Shown: piece after piece, positions 17,273-25,567 of the stretch | Numbering within the stretch: position 1 is the stretch's first letter | Layout of the letters: each line of letters starts with the position of its first letter | Assembly: GCF_009758205.1 (NCBI RefSeq) | Contig: NZ_WRXN01000002.1 | Span: forward strand, 124,001 to 188,000 | Length of the DNA stretch: 64,000 bases | Direction of reading: 5' to 3' | Source of the DNA: Chitinophaga tropicalis | Lineage (GTDB): Bacteria; Bacteroidota; Bacteroidia; Chitinophagales; Chitinophagaceae | The notes under the pieces: generated by a model | Seen by the model: only the letters and a program-made list of their open reading frames with translations | Databases searched by the model: none | What the model was told of the DNA's origin: nothing | Translations under genes and position numbers: made by a program

Positions 17273-19578
17273 CCATAAATAAGAAGGTATTATACCTGGT
17301 ATTAACCCTGTTGACGGGCATAACGGCATCAGCACAGCAACGAACAGCGCCCGGTTTAAAAGACGGCGTAGGCATAGAAGAGATAGTTGCCGGTATGAGC
17401 CTGGAAGAGAAAGCCCGGTTGGTAACAGGAACAGGTATGCGCTTTGGTGGAAATGGCCCCGTGATAGGAGATGCTGACGGCCGGGTCCCCGGAGCTGCAG
17501 GTAATACATTTTCCATTGCCAGGCTGGGCATTCCCGGCACCGTAATGGCAGATGGGCCGGGAGGTATAAGGATGGAACCTTTTCGCAGAAAAGATAGTAC
17601 CCGGTCCTGGTATGCTACAGCATGGCCCGTAAGCACCTTGCTGGCCTCTTCATGGGATACGGCTTTACTCAGGAAAGTTGGAATAGCATTCGGAAACGAA
17701 GTGAAAGAATACGGTATCGATATTATCCTGGCTCCCGGAATGAATATCCAACGGGACCCCCTATGCGGCAGGAATTTCGAATATTACTCAGAAGATCCGC
17801 TGATATCAGGCAATATGGCAGCCGCCATGATCAGGGGCCTGCAATTAAATGGGACCGGCGTTTCCGTAAAACATTTTGCAGCTAACAATCAGGAAACTAA
17901 CCGGAATAACGTAGATGTAGTAATGAGTGAAAGAGCGCTCCGGGAAATATACCTGAAAGGCTTTGAAATAGCCGTAAAACAATCGGGTCCATTAACCATC
18001 ATGAGTTCCTATAACAAACTGAACGGACATTATACTTCAGAAAATCTTGAACTGCTCACCACCATCCTGAGAGATGAATGGAAGTTCACCGGGATCGTTA
18101 TGACAGATTGGTTCGGTGGTAAAGACCCGGTCGCGCAAATGAAAGCGGGCAACGACCTGCTGATGCCGGGTACCCCTCAGCAGGTACAGAAGATCATAGA
18201 CGCCGTTAACAGTGGAACATTAGACATCGGAATATTGGACCGGAATGTACGCCGTATCCTCACCGTTATCCGGCAACTGCCTTCTTTTATGTCCTATTCC
18301 TATTCCAATAAACCTGATCTTGCTGCGCACGCTGCCCTGGAAAGGGCAGCTGCTGCAGAAAGTATGGTACTGCTAAAAAATGAAAGGAAAATATTGCCCC
18401 TAAAAGTAAAGCAGGTAGCTTTATTCGGGAACGCCTCCTATGATCCCATCATTGGGGGCACAGGCAGTGGCGCCACTAACGCAGCCTATACCGTTTCTCT
18501 TCCACAAGGCTTGTTACAGGCAGGATATACTGTAGATGAAGGTTTGAAGAAAATGTACCTGGAATGGATCGACAGGCAAAAGGCAGGCAAACCTAAACCC
18601 AGGCTTATACTTGGCCCCGTTAAGATGCTGGCAGAACCGGGACTGTCGCTGGAACAGATCACGACCAGTGCTGATAACAACCAGGCTGCTATCATAACAA
18701 TTGGCCGGAATGCCGGAGAGGGCGCTGACAGGAAAAAGGAAGGAGATTTTTATCTGGACGAACAGGAAACTACTTTACTAAAGAACATATCAGCTGCCTT
18801 TCATGCAAAAGGCAAGCCGGTGATCGTCATTCTTAACATTGGAGGAGTTATTGGCACTGCAGACTGGCGTGACATGGCAGATGCTATATTGCTTGCATGG
18901 CAGCCGGGACAGGAAGCAGGTAATGCGATTGCTGATGTGCTCAGCGGTAAAACTACCCCATCCGGCAAGCTGGCCACTACCTTCCCGTTGAAGTATGAAG
19001 ATAGCCCCGCTTCCCGGAACTTTCCTGGTATGCCGGCAGATAATCCCAGGAAAGTGATTTACGAAGAAGACATTTACGTAGGATATCGTTACTATCACAC
19101 CTTCGGCGTAAAGCCCGCTTACGCATTTGGCCATGGACTTTCCTATACGTCCTTCCGGTATGAAAAGCTATCGCTCAGTTCATCAGGATTCAAAGATAGT
19201 CTGCAGGTCACGCTTACAATAACGAATACCGGGACAACTACCGGAAGAGAAGTGGTGCAGTTGTACCTGGCAGCACCGGCAAAGAAAATAGATAAACCGG
19301 CTATCGAACTCAAGGCATTTGCAAAAACAGCACTGCTTCAACCCGGCAGGTCTGAGACAATCAGGTTTACGCTACACCTGAAAGACATCAGCTCTTTCGA
19401 CACAAGTCGTCAGGCCTGGATGGCAGAAGAAGGTAGTTATACAGTTAAGGTAGGGGCAGCCAGCGATGATATCAGACAAACAGCAGTCTTTCAGCTACCC
19501 AAAGAACTGACAGGAGAGAAGGTGCACCCTGTATTATTGCCACAGGAAAAAATTCAGCAATTATCTAACAGAAAATAA
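17269..19578 (+). CDS. GH3 glycoside hydrolase (beta-glucosidase-like)
   Basis: 769 residues with a signal peptide (ending SAQQR). The GH3 barrel shows the family landmarks: MADGPGGIR, KHFAANNQETNRNN, SSYNKLNGHYTSEN and VMTDWFGG, the last holding the likely nucleophile Asp280. The second alpha/beta domain follows (AAAESMVLLKNERKILPL). A fibronectin-III-like C-terminal domain (about 650-750) completes the common three-domain plan. It would act in the periplasm on beta-linked glucosides or similar, downstream of the receptor and the GH106-like enzyme. Rhamnose plus glucose removal would suit flavonoid or saponin glycosides, but this is inference. Confidence 0.92.
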   Translation: MTINKKVLYLVLTLLTGITASAQQRTAPGLKDGVGIEEIVAGMSLEEKARLVTGTGMRFGGNGPVIGDADGRVPGAAGNTFSIARLGIPGTVMADGPGGIRMEPFRRKDSTRSWYATAWPVSTLLASSWDTALLRKVGIAFGNEVKEYGIDIILAPGMNIQRDPLCGRNFEYYSEDPLISGNMAAAMIRGLQLNGTGVSVKHFAANNQETNRNNVDVVMSERALREIYLKGFEIAVKQSGPLTIMSSYNKLNGHYTSENLELLTTILRDEWKFTGIVMTDWFGGKDPVAQMKAGNDLLMPGTPQQVQKIIDAVNSGTLDIGILDRNVRRILTVIRQLPSFMSYSYSNKPDLAAHAALERAAAAESMVLLKNERKILPLKVKQVALFGNASYDPIIGGTGSGATNAAYTVSLPQGLLQAGYTVDEGLKKMYLEWIDRQKAGKPKPRLILGPVKMLAEPGLSLEQITTSADNNQAAIITIGRNAGEGADRKKEGDFYLDEQETTLLKNISAAFHAKGKPVIVILNIGGVIGTADWRDMADAILLAWQPGQEAGNAIADVLSGKTTPSGKLATTFPLKYEDSPASRNFPGMPADNPRKVIYEEDIYVGYRYYHTFGVKPAYAFGHGLSYTSFRYEKLSLSSSGFKDSLQVTLTITNTGTTTGREVVQLYLAAPAKKIDKPAIELKAFAKTALLQPGRSETIRFTLHLKDISSFDTSRQAWMAEEGSYTVKVGAASDDIRQTAVFQLPKELTGEKVHPVLLPQEKIQQLSNRK

Positions 19579-19586
19579 ACCAGACT

Positions 19587-20294
19587 ATGCAAAGAATATT
19601 CTTTTCAATGTTAACTGCAACTACATTATTCGCAGCAACAGCCAACGCACAGGTAGAAGACATTATTAGTAAACACCTGGATGCTATCGGCGGAACAGAG
19701 ACTCTTAAAAAAGTAACGGCACTGAAGATTGAAGGAACACTGAATGCCCAGGGTTTTGATATTCCCTATACCAAAACAATTGTACAGGGCAGAGGGTTTA
19801 AACAGGTAATATCTGTAATGGGTACTGATGGCTACTTTATTGCAAGAACAGACAGCGGCTGGAACTATATGCCGTTTATGGGCCAGAGCGAACCGGTTGC
19901 CATGACCAGCACAGAACTGCAGCAATGGGAAGATGAACTGGAGCCCATTGATAACTTCCTTGATTACAAAGCAAAAGGTGCCACGGCTGCCACGGCAGAA
20001 GCAGCTACCATTGATGGCAGGCAATACCCCGCAGTAAAACTCACCTTTAAAACCGGTTACTCGAAGACATTCTATTTCGATCCCTCTACCTGGTACATTG
20101 TACGTACAGTATGCATGAAAACAACACAGGGATCAGAAACAGAGATGCAGTCAGACTATAGCGGCTTTGAAAAACTCCCGGAAGGATTTACAATTGCTAA
20201 AACCATAGTTACACCTGCAGCTACCTATTCCATTAATAAGGTGGAAGTAAACCCGGTAGTAGATGCTGCGATACTGAAACCAGCAGGGAACTGA
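19587..20294 (+). CDS. LolA-like periplasmic protein
   Basis: 235 residues with a signal peptide (ending ATANAQ) and a mature start VEDIISKHLDAIGGTE, the usual opening of Bacteroidota proteins annotated as outer-membrane lipoprotein-sorting-like. Alternating beta-strands (FIARTDSGWNYMPFMG, KTFYFDPSTWYIVRT) suggest the incomplete beta-barrel of the LolA/LppX fold, which binds a hydrophobic ligand. It lies 8 bp behind the GH3 gene and before a terminator, so it is the last gene of the glycan operon. It could bind an aglycone released by the enzymes; that idea rests only on position. Confidence 0.7.
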   Translation: MQRIFFSMLTATTLFAATANAQVEDIISKHLDAIGGTETLKKVTALKIEGTLNAQGFDIPYTKTIVQGRGFKQVISVMGTDGYFIARTDSGWNYMPFMGQSEPVAMTSTELQQWEDELEPIDNFLDYKAKGATAATAEAATIDGRQYPAVKLTFKTGYSKTFYFDPSTWYIVRTVCMKTTQGSETEMQSDYSGFEKLPEGFTIAKTIVTPAATYSINKVEVNPVVDAAILKPAGN

Positions 20295-20311
20295 CATGAA
20301 AATAGGATAAG

Positions 20312-20344
20312 AACAGTAGGCTTTCCCCGGAAAGCCTGCTGTTT
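20312..20344 (+). terminator. hairpin terminator of the glycan operon
   Basis: AACAGTAGGCTTTCC (20312-20326) pairs with GGAAAGCCTGCTGTT (20329-20343) across 15 pairs with one G-T wobble. The following T-tract is weak. It separates the glycan operon from the copper regulator. Confidence 0.7.
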
Positions 20345-20346
20345 AT

Positions 20347-20407
20347 AATTATATAAACTTTAAACGGAATTATATAATAATATTTCCCGCAACTTAGTAG
20401 AACTTTG
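20347..20407 (+). promoter_or_regulatory. direct-repeat operator and promoter A (HMA-AraC regulator)
   Basis: AATTATATAA occurs at 20347-20356 and again at 20368-20377, exactly 21 bp apart. The inner copy starts 36 bp before the TTTG (20404-20407) of the -7 element GAACTTTG. The start codon at 20414 follows six bases later. The same layout recurs at three further promoters in the island (21002, 22115, 26032). It is the proposed autoregulatory site of the regulator it precedes. Confidence 0.7.
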
Positions 20408-20413
20408 GAAACT

Positions 20414-21001
20414 ATGCTGAACAACTATAAAGTTGCTATAAAAGGAATGGTTTGTGACAGATGTATCCTCACTGTCAAAGAGGCCTTTCACCAGCTCAAT
20501 ATTCCCATTGTGAATATAAGCCTGGGAGAAGTGACCACTGTATCTGCTTTATCAGCGCCGGATACGGCAGCGCTCAGTGAAAAGCTGAAACCACTGGGGT
20601 TCACCCTGCTGGAGGACAAAAAGACAAAACTTGTACGGGATGTCAGGATATTAGTAGGACAGGTCTATTCCGGAAATTACGATTTCCCTGAAGGATTCCG
20701 TTTCTCTGATGTAGTAGCCGACGCTCTCGACAGAGATTATAATACGATCAGCAATACTTTCTCAGAATCGGAACATGTAACTCTTGAAAAGTACATTATA
20801 GAATACCGGGTAGAAAAGGCAAAGGAATTACTGGTCTACACAGACCAATCACTTGCAGATATAGCTGATAAGCTTGGATTCAGCAGCGCTGCCCATTTAT
20901 CCCGGCAGTTTAAGTCAACTACAGGATTAAATTCCTCTTACTTCAGAAATATCCGGAAATCCAAGATCGCCCTTGCCCGGGAAGAAGAGCCCTCAGCTTA
21001 A
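20414..21001 (+). CDS. HMA-AraC fusion: metal-sensing transcriptional activator (predicted)
   Basis: 195 residues from the ATG at 20414; a TTG nine bases earlier lies inside the -7 element and is unlikely. The N-terminal domain (about 4-70) is an HMA-like fold with the metal-binding motif MVCDRC (Cys14, Cys17), as in copper chaperones. The C-terminal part (about 85-192) is an AraC-type DNA-binding domain, with ADIADKLGFSSAAHLSRQFK matching the second HTH. A cytosolic metal, probably Cu(I), would be sensed directly by the regulator. It heads the copper island, and its own promoter and three others carry matching direct repeats. Metal and mode of action are inference. Confidence 0.85.
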   Translation: MLNNYKVAIKGMVCDRCILTVKEAFHQLNIPIVNISLGEVTTVSALSAPDTAALSEKLKPLGFTLLEDKKTKLVRDVRILVGQVYSGNYDFPEGFRFSDVVADALDRDYNTISNTFSESEHVTLEKYIIEYRVEKAKELLVYTDQSLADIADKLGFSSAAHLSRQFKSTTGLNSSYFRNIRKSKIALAREEEPSA

Positions 21002-21062
21002 AATTATATACATTTTACAGGTAATAATGTAACATTCCTTCTGTACTCCCGGTATAGCTTTG
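21002..21062 (+). promoter_or_regulatory. direct-repeat operator and promoter B (reductase gene)
   Basis: AATTATATAC at 21002-21011 and AATAATGTAA at 21023-21032 are spaced 21 bp. The inner copy is 36 bp before TTTG (21059-21062) in an exact TAnnTTTG element, TAGCTTTG. The start codon at 21070 follows after seven bases. Confidence 0.65.
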
Positions 21063-21069
21063 CACAATC

Positions 21070-22116
21070 ATGAATGCACAGATATGGAGTACAGCGGCCA
21101 TTGTCCGCGAAACAGATCACGTTGTTACTGTTAAATTCGATACCGGCAACCAGCCCTTTATATACAAACCAGGCCAATTTATCAATATCACTTTACTGTT
21201 AGATGGAGAGCCCGTTACACGCTCTTATTCTCTAAGCTCTCTGCCCAATGATACAAACCCTTCCGTCACCGTTAAAAAGGTGGAAGGAGGACTCATGAGC
21301 ACCTATATTGTTGACCAGGCAGAACAGGTTGATAAATGGCAGATAGCAGGGCCCTTCGGCTCATTTACGCCTGAACCGCACGTTTACACCGCACAGGATG
21401 TTGTATTGCTGGCAGGAGGGAGTGGAATTGTACCCCTGTTTTCTATCGCCCGCTCACTGATCAGTCAATCAGAGAACACGGTAGTTACACTCATTTATTC
21501 CAGCCGTACAAAAGAAGAGATCATCTACAGGCAGCAGATGGAAGATTGGGCAGCCAAACACCATGAAAGAGTCCGTATCCATTATGCCATTTCACAACCG
21601 GGAAACGATCTGCCGGTATCAACTGTCAAAGGCAGAATAAACAAACTGGTCGCCAGGAAGCTCATTCAATCGGCAATCGGAGATAATCCCGCAGTCGCAC
21701 ATTATTTCATCTGCGGACCATCCGCACTGATGAACATGCACAGGGAAATGCTTACAGCCCAACAGGTACCGGAAGAAAATATTAACATGGAATGGTTTGC
21801 TCCCGAACCAGGGGCAGAGCCTGTTTCACTCCCCGCCAACATGCAGGAAGTATTGCTGCATTTCTATGAACAATCCAACCTGCTGGACGTACATCCCGGA
21901 AAATCTATCCTCGCCGCTGCCCTGGAAGAAAAAATACCCCTTCCTTATTCCTGTAAAACAGGTACCTGTGGCGTATGCACAGCAAGGTTAACCTCCGGAA
22001 AAGTAAACATGGTCGCCAATTATGCCTTGAGGAAAACCGACCTGGACGCCGGGCTGATCCTGCTCTGCCAGAGCTACCCTCTGACAAGCGACGTAACCGT
22101 GGAAATTGATGGATAA
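21070..22116 (+). CDS. flavin reductase with C-terminal 2Fe-2S ferredoxin domain
   Basis: 348 residues in the order FAD-binding barrel (about 1-105, with RSYSLSS near 51-57), NAD(P)-binding domain (about 110-235, LLAGGSGIVPLFSIARS), and a plant-type ferredoxin domain (about 255-345). The cluster ligands are Cys295, Cys300, Cys303 and Cys333 (YSCKTGTCGVCTAR ... LLCQSYP). This is the layout of PaaE, Hcr and phenol-hydroxylase reductases, which pass electrons from NAD(P)H to an oxygenase or other partner. No oxygenase is nearby. It has its own copy of the island operator, so metal induction is predicted. Electron supply for metal reduction or stress repair is a guess. Confidence 0.88.
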   Translation: MNAQIWSTAAIVRETDHVVTVKFDTGNQPFIYKPGQFINITLLLDGEPVTRSYSLSSLPNDTNPSVTVKKVEGGLMSTYIVDQAEQVDKWQIAGPFGSFTPEPHVYTAQDVVLLAGGSGIVPLFSIARSLISQSENTVVTLIYSSRTKEEIIYRQQMEDWAAKHHERVRIHYAISQPGNDLPVSTVKGRINKLVARKLIQSAIGDNPAVAHYFICGPSALMNMHREMLTAQQVPEENINMEWFAPEPGAEPVSLPANMQEVLLHFYEQSNLLDVHPGKSILAAALEEKIPLPYSCKTGTCGVCTARLTSGKVNMVANYALRKTDLDAGLILLCQSYPLTSDVTVEIDG

Positions 22117-22175
22117 TTATATAAAAGTTACAGACAATTGTATAACAACCACAACTTGCTTTCGCTGTAATTTTA
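22115..22175 (+). promoter_or_regulatory. direct-repeat operator and promoter C (chaperone-ATPase)
   Basis: AATTATATAA at 22115-22124 begins within the end of the reductase gene, and AATTGTATAA follows at 22136-22145 (21 bp). Exactly 36 bp after the inner start lies TTTA (22172-22175) of TAATTTTA, a one-base variant of the -7 element. Unlike the other three sites, a 31-base leader follows before the ATG at 22207. Confidence 0.6.
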
Positions 22176-22206
22176 TATCATCATTTAACGCTTAAAAAAA
22201 TTAGCA

Positions 22207-22419
22207 ATGGAAACAGTACAGTTTAAAACAAATATCAAATGCTCAGGTTGTATAGCTACCGTTACACCGGTATTAAATGAAGTAGCAGGGAAAGATAACT
22301 GGGAAGTAGACCTGCAAAGCCCTGACAAGTTATTGACAGTTGCAACAGATAAGGCAAGTAAAGAGGAAATACGGCAGGCCGTTAAAAAGGCCGGCTATGA
22401 AGCAGAAGCATTATCCTAA
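22207..22419 (+). CDS. small HMA-domain copper chaperone
   Basis: A 70-residue single HMA domain with the metal site KCSGC (Cys12, Cys15) near the N-terminus and the usual beta-alpha-beta-beta-alpha-beta length. The helix and last strand are visible in ASKEEIRQAVKKAGYEAEAL. The Met two before the first Cys is replaced by Ile, as in several Bacteroidota forms. It would deliver Cu(I) to the P-type ATPase encoded 60 bp downstream, whose own N-terminus has no HMA domain. A strong hairpin overlaps its stop codon. It carries the island operator upstream. Confidence 0.9.
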   Translation: METVQFKTNIKCSGCIATVTPVLNEVAGKDNWEVDLQSPDKLLTVATDKASKEEIRQAVKKAGYEAEALS

Positions 22420-22432
22420 GATAATGCTTCTG
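22403..22432 (+). promoter_or_regulatory. hairpin spanning the chaperone stop codon
   Basis: CAGAAGCATTATC (22403-22415) pairs perfectly with GATAATGCTTCTG (22420-22432), 13 bp with a CTAA loop. The stop codon TAA (22417-22419) sits in the loop. There is no T-tract. It may set the ratio of chaperone to ATPase by partial termination or by protecting the upstream mRNA end. Confidence 0.6.
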
Positions 22433-22479
22433 TTATAACGGAAAGAGAAGATATCCTGGTACCCTAAAAAAAGTAAAGA

Positions 22480-24561
22480 ATGAAAGACCCGCATAACCAT
22501 GAACATCACGGACACAGCGCCCATCATACAGCTGAAAATATGCCGGCCGGGCATAACCATGCTGCAATGAACGGAAGTGGTCACCACCACAAAGAACATG
22601 ACAGCACAGGCGGGCATGATGAACATGCCGGTCATCACACAGAAGGTTTTTTACAGCGCTTCTGGATCTGCCTGGCAGTTACCATACCTGTACTCTTATT
22701 GTCGCATATGATCCAGCAATGGATAGGATTCGAATTTACCTTTCCCGGCCATCAATACGCCCTTCTTTTGACGAGCAGCTTCATCTTCTTCTACGGTGGC
22801 TGGCCCTTCCTGGTAGGATTAATACGGGAGTTGAAGTGGAAAGATCCGGGTATGATGACGCTGGTAGCCGTAGCTATCACCACCGCATATATTTATAGTG
22901 TGGCGGTGGTGTTTGGTTTGCAGGGAATGGATTTCTTCTGGGAACTGGCAACTTTGATAGATATTATGTTACTGGGCCACTGGCTGGAAATGAAATCCCA
23001 GATGGCAGCTTCCCGCGCGCTGGAATCGCTGGTAGCCTTGCTGCCGGCAGTAGTGCATGTGGAAAGGAACGGACAGGTATCTGATATCCCCTTACAGGAG
23101 CTGAAAAACAACGATGTGGTCCTTATCAGGCCGGGGGAGAAGATCCCTGCTGATGGCCTTGTCCTGGAAGGCAGCTCCAATGTTAACGAAAGCATGCTGA
23201 CCGGGGAAAGTGTGCCTGTAAAGAAGGGAAAAGATACAAAAGTGATTGCTGGCGCTGTGAACGGGGACGGTGCACTGAAGGTACGGGTAACAGGCGCAGG
23301 TAATGACAGCTACCTGAATAAAGTGATAACGATGGTGCAGTCCGCACAGGGCGCCAAATCCAATACGCAGAACCTGGCAAATAAAGTAGCTAAATGGCTG
23401 ACCATTGTCTCCATCAGCGTCGGTATCATCACCTTTATTGTCTGGCTGACAGCCGGCAAGGAATTGTCTTTCGCCCTGGAAAGAATGGTGACAGTAATGG
23501 TCACATCCTGTCCTCATGCGCTGGGAGTCGCCATCCCCCTCGTAGTAGCAATATCTACTACCTTATCTGCAGTACATGGACTGCTTATCCGCAACCGAAC
23601 AGCCTTTGAGAATGCACGCAAACTCACTACCATTATCTTCGATAAAACAGGTACGCTTACCAAAGGGTCCCATGAGGTACAGAAAGTTATTCCACTGGCA
23701 GATCAGTATACTGCCAGCGAGATCTTACAATATGCAGCAGCTGTTCAGCAGAACTCTGAACACCATATCGCACACGGCGTTATGAGAAAGCTGAAGGAGA
23801 AGTCCCTGCCTCTGTGGACTTCCACCGATTTCCGGTATATGCAGGGAATCGGTGTTACAGGAGTAGTGAACGGGAAACAGGTAATAGCTGCAGGGCCAAA
23901 CTATTTCAGACAGGAAAACAAAACAATGCCTGCCATTCCAGCTGAAGTAGACCAGTCAACAGATACCGTGAATTTTTTGCTGGTGGATAATGTTCCCGTT
24001 GGTATCATCACTTTGGCAGATAGTATCCGGGATACTGCAGCCGAAGCCATTGCAGATCTGAAAGCGATGGGTATAAGATCATTCCTGCTCACAGGAGATA
24101 ACGAACAGGTAGCGGCAGCAGTAGCGAAGAAGCTCAATATGGACGGCTACCTGGCCAATGTATTGCCTCATGAGAAACAAAACAAAGTGAAAGAGTTCCA
24201 GGATAAAGGTGAAGTGGTAGCCATGACGGGCGACGGTGTAAATGACGCTCCCGCATTAGCCACAGCAGATGTTGGAATTGCAGTTGGCTCCGGTACCGAT
24301 GTTGCCGCAGAAACAGCTGACATTATACTGGTAAACAGCGACCCCAAAGATGTTGTTCAGATGATCGCCTTCGGGAAAGCCACTTACCGTAAAATGATCC
24401 AGAATTTAATCTGGGCTGTAGGCTATAACGTTGTCGCCATCCCCCTCGCTGCAGGAATACTTTATCCCGGGTTTACACTGAGCCCCGCAATGGGAGCCGT
24501 GCTGATGAGCCTGAGCACTATTATCGTTGCAATCAATGCCAAACTACTGAAAGTAAAATAA
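22480..24561 (+). CDS. P1B-type copper-exporting ATPase (CopB/CPH class)
   Basis: 693 residues. The first 55 residues hold about 17 histidines (for example HNHEHHGHSAHH, GHHHKEHD), a metal-binding tail instead of an HMA domain. The membrane metal site is CPH (Cys344-Pro-His346), typical of the P1B-3 (CopB) group, rather than CPC. The phosphorylation motif DKTGT (Asp388), TGD and GDGVNDAPA are intact. The HP-loop motif reads SEHH where SEHP is usual. It would pump copper (or silver) out of the cytoplasm, fed by the chaperone just upstream and co-regulated with it. Followed by a terminator. Confidence 0.93.
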   Translation: MKDPHNHEHHGHSAHHTAENMPAGHNHAAMNGSGHHHKEHDSTGGHDEHAGHHTEGFLQRFWICLAVTIPVLLLSHMIQQWIGFEFTFPGHQYALLLTSSFIFFYGGWPFLVGLIRELKWKDPGMMTLVAVAITTAYIYSVAVVFGLQGMDFFWELATLIDIMLLGHWLEMKSQMAASRALESLVALLPAVVHVERNGQVSDIPLQELKNNDVVLIRPGEKIPADGLVLEGSSNVNESMLTGESVPVKKGKDTKVIAGAVNGDGALKVRVTGAGNDSYLNKVITMVQSAQGAKSNTQNLANKVAKWLTIVSISVGIITFIVWLTAGKELSFALERMVTVMVTSCPHALGVAIPLVVAISTTLSAVHGLLIRNRTAFENARKLTTIIFDKTGTLTKGSHEVQKVIPLADQYTASEILQYAAAVQQNSEHHIAHGVMRKLKEKSLPLWTSTDFRYMQGIGVTGVVNGKQVIAAGPNYFRQENKTMPAIPAEVDQSTDTVNFLLVDNVPVGIITLADSIRDTAAEAIADLKAMGIRSFLLTGDNEQVAAAVAKKLNMDGYLANVLPHEKQNKVKEFQDKGEVVAMTGDGVNDAPALATADVGIAVGSGTDVAAETADIILVNSDPKDVVQMIAFGKATYRKMIQNLIWAVGYNVVAIPLAAGILYPGFTLSPAMGAVLMSLSTIIVAINAKLLKVK

Positions 24562-24566
24562 GTTGA

Positions 24567-24596
24567 AGCCACCAGCCAGACAAGAAACTGGTGGCT
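24567..24596. terminator. hairpin between convergent ATPase and NmrA genes
   Basis: AGCCACCAG (24567-24575) pairs with CTGGTGGCT (24588-24596), nine perfect pairs with a 12-base loop. The T-tract on the plus side is interrupted (CTTATCATTT). It may serve both converging genes. Confidence 0.6.
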
Positions 24597-24604
24597 CTTA
24601 TCAT

Positions 24605-25495
24605 TTAATTGCTGAATTGATACACCTGTGCAAACTCTGTTGCAAATTCCGCAAACCCTCTCTTCCCATACACATCATGCGTATTCTGTTTATAATGATT
24701 ACCCAGTATACCTTCCCTGATAGCAATTCCCATATCCACAATATAATGTTGTGCCGCATCCTGGGAAAAACCATTCTGGATCAACGCATTCAATAACTGC
24801 TCATCCGGAAACTGTATCCATTTTAATTCCGGCTTGCCAACAGCAGCACCCAATATTTCAGCCACTTCTTTTCCACTTTTACGATCGCTCACTATATAGC
24901 GTATCTGCTTCCCTTTCAGCGGACTATTGAACGCCTCAAAAGCAGCATCTGCTATATCAGCAGGGTGAGACATTATCATCTCAACATCATCCCCGAAATT
25001 GTTCCCGATAATGCCCTGATGCTTTATCATCCCTATAGCTCCGTAAAAGTTAGAGTAAAATCCTCCCGGCCTCAGATGCGTTACATGCAAACCTGCCAGC
25101 TCATCCAGCCATACCTCCATATTCTGGTAATGTGTCAGCGGCGCCTTTCCTGCCAGCGCAGAACCGGAACTGCTTAAGTTGACTACCCGCTCAATACCTG
25201 TTTGCTTTACGACTGCTGCATAGTTTTTACCCACATTGATGGTGAACGCCTTATAATCCGGCGTACTGAAATTTGGTGGTATCATAAGGTAAACAGCATC
25301 GCTTTCACTGAATGCGCTTTCTACAAAGTCAATATCTTCTACAGAACCAATCAAAGGGATCGCCTTCAACTTTTCAATCTCAACAGCCTTACCAGGATCA
25401 GAGCTGATAACTTTTACTTCATGACCATTGGCTGTTAATTGTGGTATAAGCGCCCTGCTGATGTTTCCTAAAGAACCTGTTACTGTGATCTTCAT
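24605..25495 (-). CDS. NmrA-like NAD(P)-binding protein
   Basis: 296 residues from the preferred start MKITVTGSLGNISRALIPQL at 25495; the longer frame to 25534 adds improbable residues. The N-terminal Rossmann motif GSLGNIS and the later RPGGFYSNFYG and IVSDRKSGKEVAEILG match the NmrA/azoreductase-like atypical SDR group. Such proteins bind NAD(P)(H) and act as quinone or redox-related reductases or redox sensors. It is divergent from an HxlR regulator with a 71-bp gap, a common pairing. It sits inside the copper island but does not carry the island operator. Confidence 0.88.
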   Translation of the reverse strand: MKITVTGSLGNISRALIPQLTANGHEVKVISSDPGKAVEIEKLKAIPLIGSVEDIDFVESAFSESDAVYLMIPPNFSTPDYKAFTINVGKNYAAVVKQTGIERVVNLSSSGSALAGKAPLTHYQNMEVWLDELAGLHVTHLRPGGFYSNFYGAIGMIKHQGIIGNNFGDDVEMIMSHPADIADAAFEAFNSPLKGKQIRYIVSDRKSGKEVAEILGAAVGKPELKWIQFPDEQLLNALIQNGFSQDAAQHYIVDMGIAIREGILGNHYKQNTHDVYGKRGFAEFATEFAQVYQFSN

Positions 25496-25537
25496 ATTTG
25501 TGTATTTAAATTTGTAACACAAAACTAAAATCAATCT

Positions 25538-25567
25538 TACTTTTGTAGAAGTACTTACCCTAAAGTA
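25538..25567 (+). promoter_or_regulatory. promoter and candidate HxlR operator
   Basis: An exact -7 element TACTTTTG lies at 25538-25545. Just downstream, TACTT (25552-25556) and AAGTA (25563-25567) form an inverted repeat (TACTT-ACCCTA-AAGTA) overlapping the expected start of transcription. This resembles the TACT-type boxes bound by HxlR/YodB regulators. Confidence 0.5.
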
